Below are positions 5,939 through 10,387 of a stretch of DNA of 10,387 nt, one piece after another (the stretch's first letter is position 1; each line of letters opens with the position of its first letter). This DNA is from Pyrobaculum sp. (GTDB lineage: Archaea; Thermoproteota; Thermoprotei; Thermoproteales; Thermoproteaceae). The notes under the pieces are model-generated. The model saw nothing but the letters and a program-made list of their open reading frames with translations, ran no database searches and was not told the origin of the DNA. The DNA lies in the NCBI GenBank assembly GCA_020833205.1, contig JAJHQT010000028.1:1-10387 (forward strand), given 5' to 3'. The position numbers and the translations under genes were made by a program.

Positions 5939-7755
5939 ACCACCTCCAAGACCTCTGCAAGCGCCTTGTAGACGTGGTGGCAAGGCCTCCCCACGCCGCA
6001 TACGCTACAGACCGGCCGTCCGTCTTCTATAGTCACCACCACCTCCTTTTCGCCGTCTAGAAGAGTCACCGAGACGCGGCCGCCTTCTCTACTCTTCCAA
6101 AGCGCCTTAAGCCTAGCCGCCGCCATTATGAGACTCGGCGGCGGAGGCGCGCTGAAATACCGTCTCCACATCTGAGCCACGTCGGCAGTCTTGTCAACCC
6201 TCCAGGCAGACGCGAGGTCTATGTCGGCGCCGCCGTACTCCAGCACTCTGTCTCTAACCTTCACCACCACGGGGAGCTTCGTCAAGGGGCCCAGCACCAC
6301 GCCTTCCCCTACGTCGAGCCCTGGCAGATTCTCTAAAAACTCCTGTGCGAGAAGTTCGCTGCTCTCTCTGACGGCCTCTTGGTCTTTCGGGTTTACTATC
6401 CTCATGATGACTTGGCTTTGACATTGGCTGATAACGTCGGGATCCACTCTGCTGGGTCTCTGGCTCACGATGACGAGGTAGACGCCGAACTTCCTCCCCT
6501 CAGAGGCCACTCGGGCGAGGGCCTCGTATGACCGCGTCCGCCGCTGGGCCTTAGGCGGGGCGAAGCGGTGTGCCTCCTCCACAAGCAACACCACAGGCCA
6601 GGGGATCTGGACCCCCTTTAGGGACCTCACGTGCCGCACCCTGGCCTGGAATATCCTGTTGACCAGATGGGCGACCACGTAGTCCTGCACTTCTTCGTTC
6701 ACGCCGGCGAGGTTGAGGATGGTGATGTCTGCCAGAAGCTTTGAGAGGGGGGTGGACCGGGGGGCGAAGACGCCTAGCCGCTGAAGCCGCTTGAGGTAGG
6801 TCAAGGCGCTGAAGATGGAGTGTCTATCCTTCTTCGCCAACTGCTTCAAGTCCTCCATGGGGAAGTCCCCCTCCACTTTGTACTGCTGGAAGAACTTGTT
6901 CAACGCGCCATCGCCCCGGAGGGCTGTGAGGAGCACCTTCCGGAGGAAGGAAAGCCCCACGGGCTTGCCTGTGGCTTTCTTCACCTTCTTGGCGTAGGCC
7001 CACGCCAGGTATATGGCGTAGCGTATCTTCTTGGCGCCCGGCGGGACGCCTGCGGCGTTGGCCAAGGCGTCTGGATCGCCGTCGAGCACCCCTATTTTAT
7101 ACATCAAGTCGCCTGCGTGGTGTCTAGAGACTCTGACGACCCTCGCCGTGTATGGCCCCAGCTTGTATATGCTGTCTCTTATGGGCACGTACTCCCCGTG
7201 GGGATCCACCACCACGATCTTAGCCCCCTTCTTCAAAAGCTCCTCGATCAGGACGACTGAGAACCAAGTCTTGCCGCTTCCAGTCGCTGCGATTATGGCC
7301 ACGTGTCTCTTCACTCCGTTTAGGTCGAGACAGATCTCCAAGTCGCGGCTTACCAGCCTGCCCACGCAGAGGCCGTGGTCGACTTTGAAAAGCTCTGCGA
7401 TTTCTCCGTCCTCGGCGAGGTAGACGGGGGAGCCGATCCTCGGCGGGTGTTTAGGCTGTCTGAGGTCGCCGCCCTCCACGTAGCCAAGCACCTTGACCTT
7501 GGCGATCTGCACCTCTAAGATGTTGTCTGAAATCTCCTTAATCACCGTGTAGAGGGGGAGATCCCTCTTGGCCGAGTAGGGGTCTCGGTAGAGTCTCACG
7601 ATTTGACCGAGAAGCCTCACGTTGACGTATTCGTTCCCGTCGTATTCCACGTGGTCCACCGCCACGTAGTCGTAGAGACTAACCGGCTTCTCCGGGTCTA
7701 GCGTGGCTAAGAACTCAAAGGGGGTAGCCGCCGCCACGACGTAGCCGATCCTCAT
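5935..7755 (-). CDS. herA: DNA translocase/helicase HerA with C-terminal Cys/His cluster
   Basis: Hexameric HerA-FtsK family ATPase that pumps DNA into the NurA nuclease during 5'-strand resection of breaks. The 606 residues contain an N-terminal HAS-barrel-like region (about 1-110) that in known complexes docks NurA, Walker A ATGSGKT ending at Lys162-Thr163, a following strand with VVVDPHGEY, Walker B LLVEEAHRFAP with Glu393-Glu394 and His396, a conserved EGRKFGVYLVIVSQRPSRVDP segment, and the CQSQVIMRIVNPKDQ region. The known enzyme from Sulfolobus is about 500 residues; the extra length here is a C-terminal tail after about residue 520, ending in a Cys583, Cys586, Cys592, His593, His594 cluster that resembles a SWIM zinc finger. 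ATG 7755 is chosen because it forms an ATGA overlap with the nurA stop, as at the herA-mre11 junction; a GTG at 7764 is in frame and would add three residues. Function is secure; the role of the tail is inference. Confidence 0.95.
   Translation of the reverse strand: MRIGYVVAAATPFEFLATLDPEKPVSLYDYVAVDHVEYDGNEYVNVRLLGQIVRLYRDPYSAKRDLPLYTVIKEISDNILEVQIAKVKVLGYVEGGDLRQPKHPPRIGSPVYLAEDGEIAELFKVDHGLCVGRLVSRDLEICLDLNGVKRHVAIIAATGSGKTWFSVVLIEELLKKGAKIVVVDPHGEYVPIRDSIYKLGPYTARVVRVSRHHAGDLMYKIGVLDGDPDALANAAGVPPGAKKIRYAIYLAWAYAKKVKKATGKPVGLSFLRKVLLTALRGDGALNKFFQQYKVEGDFPMEDLKQLAKKDRHSIFSALTYLKRLQRLGVFAPRSTPLSKLLADITILNLAGVNEEVQDYVVAHLVNRIFQARVRHVRSLKGVQIPWPVVLLVEEAHRFAPPKAQRRTRSYEALARVASEGRKFGVYLVIVSQRPSRVDPDVISQCQSQVIMRIVNPKDQEAVRESSELLAQEFLENLPGLDVGEGVVLGPLTKLPVVVKVRDRVLEYGGADIDLASAWRVDKTADVAQMWRRYFSAPPPPSLIMAAARLKALWKSREGGRVSVTLLDGEKEVVVTIEDGRPVCSVCGVGRPCHHVYKALAEVLEVV
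5938..6120 (-). other. SWIM-like zinc-binding segment at the HerA C-terminus
   Basis: The last 60 or so HerA residues read as two strands (GGRVSVTLLDG and KEVVVTIEDGR) followed by PVCSVCGVGRPCHHVYKALAEVL. SWIM domains have two or more strands, then CxC, a variable gap, CxH and a helix; here the first pair is CxxC and the second is CHH, with His594 in the expected position, followed by a helix. SWIM domains occur in bacterial and archaeal helicases and nucleic-acid enzymes as DNA or protein contacts. This would be a translocase-borne DNA or NurA/Mre11 contact. The match is by pattern, not by profile search. Confidence 0.55.
5941..5947 (-). promoter_or_regulatory. Ribosome binding site of mre11 inside the end of herA
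   Basis: GGAGGTG on the minus strand lies two bases before ATG 5938, within the last herA codons. It is the clearest Shine-Dalgarno sequence at any of the operon junctions and supports ATG 5938 over the upstream in-frame start at 6001. Confidence 0.6.
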
Positions 7756-9038
7756 ATCCCCCACGCCAGCTTTACCCGCCTCCCGACGCCCACCTCCCCA
7801 GCCATCTTCTTTAGGTAGACGGCGTACTCCGCGAGCTGGCTAGACTTGAAAGAGGCTACGTCGTGGGCGTACCAGAGCCAGGTGTTGTAGTGGATGGGGT
7901 CTCGGTACTGCGCCGCAAGCATCCCAACCACGTCGTCCAACTGCGCCGCGGGGTAGAAGGCCTTCACCGGCGATCCGTCGAACATGTTAGTGCCATCGGC
8001 GGGAGTCTCCACAAGAAGAGGCGCGTCGTCAGCGCCGAACCGCACGTAGAAGAAGTAGACCTTGGGGATCGCCTCCAGCGCCTCTCTTATCTTCCCAACC
8101 ACGTCGGTGGCAAAGCTGTCCTTCAGCCTAAATATGAGAGAGTCCTCCAACCTCTCCTCGGCGGCCTTCACCAGCCTCTCCACGCTGTTGAGCCCTTTGT
8201 AGTTCATATAGGCGTCGCACCCCCCCACCAACATAGGCACTGTGTAGTGGCCGGGCGGCAAAAGAGCCGAAAGAACCTCGGCGTCTGTCACCGATTGAGT
8301 CACCAAGAGAGCCATAAGCCGCGCCATCTGGTAATCATGCCGCCGAGCCGTCTTGTAGAGCTCAATAAGCTCCTTCCTAAACCGCCTGATCCACAACACG
8401 GAATACCACAGGAGGCCGCGCTGGAAGATGTGATCCCGGTTCCTCTCTGCCAGTTTCTCAAATATCAGATGCTCCTTTACCAACTTAAAGTTGTGCTCCT
8501 TTGAAACAAAAACCAGCCTAGCCCCGCGGCTCAGGGCCATTTTGATCAAGACGGCGAAGGTGTACAGAGCAGTGGCGAGCTCCGGCACGTAGTAGAGGTT
8601 CTGAAACTCCCTGGTCAGTATCAAGTTGTGGACAAGCCTCACAGCCTTGGCGTAGAGCGAGCCGTCCATTAGCAAAACGTCTACGCCATGTTTATTCAAC
8701 GTCTTAATGCCCACCAGCGACTCCACAATCACGAGATAAGCCCAGGGCAGAGAGGAGGACTCCACAGTAGCGACGTCCGCCACGAACTCTCTCTCTAGGA
8801 AATCCGAGCCTACGGCGGCAGCCCTAGCCAAAATCACCTGGTGCCCGTTGGAGAGCCGCACCACTCCTATTCCCCCGTCGACCGCCGCAACCCTGAGGGC
8901 GGCGTCTGACGGCACGACCCCCCGCTTTAACAATTTATCTCCAAGCTCCTCCAGAGGATACTCATATTGACGATTACTTAAGTACTCTTTTATCTTCCGA
9001 CCAGCTGAAGATACGAACATGTCGAAAAAGTGATCCAC
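7752..9038 (-). CDS. nurA: DNA end-processing nuclease NurA
   Basis: 5'-3' nuclease (single-strand endo- and exonuclease) that forms a dimer capped by a HerA hexamer and acts in end resection. From GTG 9038 it has 428 residues. Conserved acidic positions are visible: VDGG with Asp54, Glu106 in VESLVG, LLMDGS with Asp125, and the C-terminal NTWLWYAHD segment with the expected catalytic His. The C-terminal part also shows the family's VETPADG and YPAAQLDDVV stretches. The frame stays open to 9206, but that extension lacks family resemblance, while a TATA element centred near 9062 lies 24 bases ahead of GTG 9038, giving a leaderless start; ATG 9020 is a possible alternative. The gene ends in a TGA that shares bases with the herA ATG. 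Being first in the operon, its expression level would set that of the whole resection set. Confidence 0.93.
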   Translation of the reverse strand: MDHFFDMFVSSAGRKIKEYLSNRQYEYPLEELGDKLLKRGVVPSDAALRVAAVDGGIGVVRLSNGHQVILARAAAVGSDFLEREFVADVATVESSSLPWAYLVIVESLVGIKTLNKHGVDVLLMDGSLYAKAVRLVHNLILTREFQNLYYVPELATALYTFAVLIKMALSRGARLVFVSKEHNFKLVKEHLIFEKLAERNRDHIFQRGLLWYSVLWIRRFRKELIELYKTARRHDYQMARLMALLVTQSVTDAEVLSALLPPGHYTVPMLVGGCDAYMNYKGLNSVERLVKAAEERLEDSLIFRLKDSFATDVVGKIREALEAIPKVYFFYVRFGADDAPLLVETPADGTNMFDGSPVKAFYPAAQLDDVVGMLAAQYRDPIHYNTWLWYAHDVASFKSSQLAEYAVYLKKMAGEVGVGRRVKLAWGI

Positions 9039-9058
9039 GTCTATTCTATCTACAGTGC

Positions 9059-9065
9059 TTATATA
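9059..9065 (-). promoter_or_regulatory. TATA element of the nurA-herA-mre11-rad50 operon
   Basis: The minus strand reads TATATAA within GCTATATAAGC, the best TATA match in the window. Its centre is 24 bases ahead of GTG 9038, the standard distance to transcription start, so the message is probably leaderless. No further TATA element of this quality is seen inside the operon. Confidence 0.7.
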
Positions 9066-9254
9066 GCTAAGGTAGAGAGATACAGGAAGAGAGTAAGCTG
9101 AAAGTTTCAAGAGCCAACCCTCTGAAGAACAACGCCGATAAGACGGACGGAGCTGATCATTGTGTTCTTCGAGTTCCAAAGGCGCCGGAGACAGACCCCT
9201 CCCCATAAGCTGGACCCTGTAGGTGCAAAAAGCCGCCGTTTATCGATAGAAAAC

Positions 9255-9261
9255 ATTTTAA
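9255..9261 (+). promoter_or_regulatory. TATA-like element of the MoxR ATPase gene
   Basis: ATTTTAA centred at 9258, preceded by the A-rich GAAAAC that resembles a B-recognition element. It lies 23 bases before GTG 9281, so the transcript is probably leaderless, and this decides the GTG as start. Confidence 0.6.
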
Positions 9262-9280
9262 TGACCAACCCCCATAAGAC

Positions 9281-10387
9281 GTGGATGAGTTAATCAGCAA
9301 GGTGACTCAGGTACGGAAGACCCTAGACTCGCACTTCTTTAAATTCAGCGACGAGGTGATGGCTAGCCTTACCGCCGTGTTGGTCCGGGAGAACTTCATC
9401 TTGATAGGGCCGCCGGGCACCGCCAAGACCATGTTGGTAGCATCTATCTCGAAGTTGTTGAAGGCCCGGTGGTTCTACCGCCTCCTCACCAAGTTCACAG
9501 AGGTAGAGGAGGTTATCGGCCCCATAGACGTGGTGGAGTTGTTGAAGGGCAACGTGAAGAGGATATACACCAACTCCATCGTGGAGGCGGACTTCGCCCT
9601 CCTCGACGAGATATTCAACGCCTCCAGCGCCATCCTCAACACCATGCTTACCATCTTAAACGAGAGGGTGATCTACGACGGCGGCCAAATCATACCGGTG
9701 AAGACCTGGACCGTCTTCGGAGCCACCAACCGCATCCCGGACGAGGAGGAGCTCCAGGCGCTGTACGACAGATTTCCCCTCAGAGTCTTCACTAAATATG
9801 CCCAGCCCGACGAGACTGAGCAGTTGATAAAAGCCGGCCTGCGGCTGAGGAGAGATTTCGACAAGCTGACCCCCATAATGACGATGGATGAAGTGAAGAA
9901 GCTACATGAGTACATACAGAACTACACCTACGAAAATATGGACATAGTTGCAAAACACATATCCCCAATACTCGCCTCCTACCTAGACCACGTGGTCATC
10001 TCCAACAGAACCAGGGTGAAGGTGCCTCTCTACGTCGTATCTTACCTAGTGGTGCTCGGGATAAAGCCAAGCGACATCGACGCCGCCACGTTAAGGGCCG
10101 CCACGCTCAAGGTGTTGAAGTACCTCGTCAGAGATAGAGAAGACTTAGCCGAGTACGAGTCCTTCCTAGCCGCCCACATGCCGGGTGGCCTCTCCGTCCT
10201 CTACGACATGGTCAGCGAGATAAAAGCCCTTATCTCAAACAACGCCCTTTCTATCGCCAAGGAGAAGCTCAAGGAGGCGTATGAGCTGTTGGACAAATCG
10301 CTGGCGGACCCCGTGACGTACCGCTTCTTCCAGGTGGAGATAGAGGAGATAAAATCCACGCTGGAGATGTTGAAGTCGCAGTTGTAA
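9281..10387 (+). CDS. MoxR-family AAA+ ATPase
   Basis: AAA+ ATPase of the MoxR/RavA type; these act as chaperones that assemble or activate protein complexes, often together with a protein containing a von Willebrand factor A domain. The 368-residue product has Walker A GPPGTAKT at 43-50, a family-typical FTEVEEVIGPIDV segment, Walker B FALLDEIFNASSAIL with Asp109-Glu110, then NTMLTILNERVIYDGG, sensor 1 GATNR with Asn150, an arginine finger candidate Arg164 in YDRFPLR, and a C-terminal lid domain of helices after about 190. The last 70 residues (from about 300) are helical and outside the core. GTG 9281 is taken as start on the strength of the TATA element 23 bases before it. The gene ends exactly at the window edge, so the expected partner gene would follow just outside. 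The substrate is unknown; it faces away from the repair operon and need not be functionally linked to it. Confidence 0.92.
   Translation: MDELISKVTQVRKTLDSHFFKFSDEVMASLTAVLVRENFILIGPPGTAKTMLVASISKLLKARWFYRLLTKFTEVEEVIGPIDVVELLKGNVKRIYTNSIVEADFALLDEIFNASSAILNTMLTILNERVIYDGGQIIPVKTWTVFGATNRIPDEEELQALYDRFPLRVFTKYAQPDETEQLIKAGLRLRRDFDKLTPIMTMDEVKKLHEYIQNYTYENMDIVAKHISPILASYLDHVVISNRTRVKVPLYVVSYLVVLGIKPSDIDAATLRAATLKVLKYLVRDREDLAEYESFLAAHMPGGLSVLYDMVSEIKALISNNALSIAKEKLKEAYELLDKSLADPVTYRFFQVEIEEIKSTLEMLKSQL

Larger units (their letters stand above)
9039..9280. other. Divergent intergenic region between nurA and the MoxR gene
   Basis: 242 bases carry the two promoters in opposite directions (nurA near 9062, MoxR near 9258). 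The roughly 190 bases between the TATA elements include purine-rich stretches such as AGAGATACAGGAAGAGAG at 9073-9090 but no clear operator palindrome, tRNA or box C/D RNA that I could support. The nurA frame runs through part of it, but without family resemblance. Confidence 0.55.

Noticed and set aside
4778..6001. Longer mre11 start at 6001
   Set aside because: The added 21 residues only mirror the herA zinc-cluster codons in another frame; ATG 5938 gives the canonical N-terminus and has a ribosome binding site.
9068..9280. Possible tRNA or box C/D small RNA in the nurA/MoxR spacer (TTCGAGTTCC, TGATCA)
   Set aside because: The T-arm stem does not pair and no matching box C and box D pair at a plausible distance is present.
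1..10387. CRISPR array, rRNA gene or complete insertion sequence
   Set aside because: No regularly spaced repeats, no conserved rRNA segments and no transposase with catalytic residues or terminal inverted repeats were seen.

Overview
The window looks like chromosomal DNA from a hyperthermophilic crenarchaeon, most likely Pyrobaculum or a close Thermoproteales relative. The evidence is an archaeal-type class I release factor, a full NurA-HerA-Mre11-Rad50 set, a PaREP1-family protein (a family named from Pyrobaculum), a crenarchaeal-style VapBC pair, GC-rich codons, and several genes that appear to start with GTG about 22-24 bases downstream of an AT-rich TATA element (leaderless transcripts). 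The genus is inferred from gene content; no marker RNA is present.

Layout, left to right. Bases 1-732 (+) are the C-terminal two thirds of aRF1, cut by the window edge. Converging on it from the minus strand is a vapB-vapC toxin-antitoxin pair (1426 down to 822). The toxin reading frame is broken by what looks like a single extra base, although every catalytic acidic residue survives. A stretch of about 540 bases without a convincing intact gene follows (1427-1964); it holds an imperfect direct repeat and a plus-strand frame that may be the decayed tail of a transposon or other gene. Next on the minus strand is a PaREP1 protein (2516-1965) with its own TATA element, then a 157-base spacer with a small hairpin.

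The core of the window is a tightly packed minus-strand operon, transcribed nurA (9038-7752), herA (7755-5935), mre11 (5938-4778), rad50 (4785-2674). Each junction overlaps: 4 bases, 4 bases and 8 bases. The products are the archaeal DNA double-strand-break end-resection machinery. Mre11-Rad50 recognises and processes ends, the hexameric HerA translocase drives, and the NurA nuclease degrades to make 3' tails for RadA recombinase. A single TATA element ahead of nurA fits a GTG start at 9038.

Divergent from this operon, across 242 bases, is a MoxR-type AAA+ ATPase gene (9281-10387, +) with its own TATA element; a von Willebrand factor A partner, common for this family, would lie beyond the window.

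The most notable points are a Cys/His cluster resembling a SWIM zinc finger at the C-terminus of HerA, nurA placed at the head of the operon, a departure from the usual LSGGE signature in Rad50 (LSLGE), and the frame-broken vapC. I did not find CRISPR repeats, rRNA, tRNA, or an intact insertion sequence.
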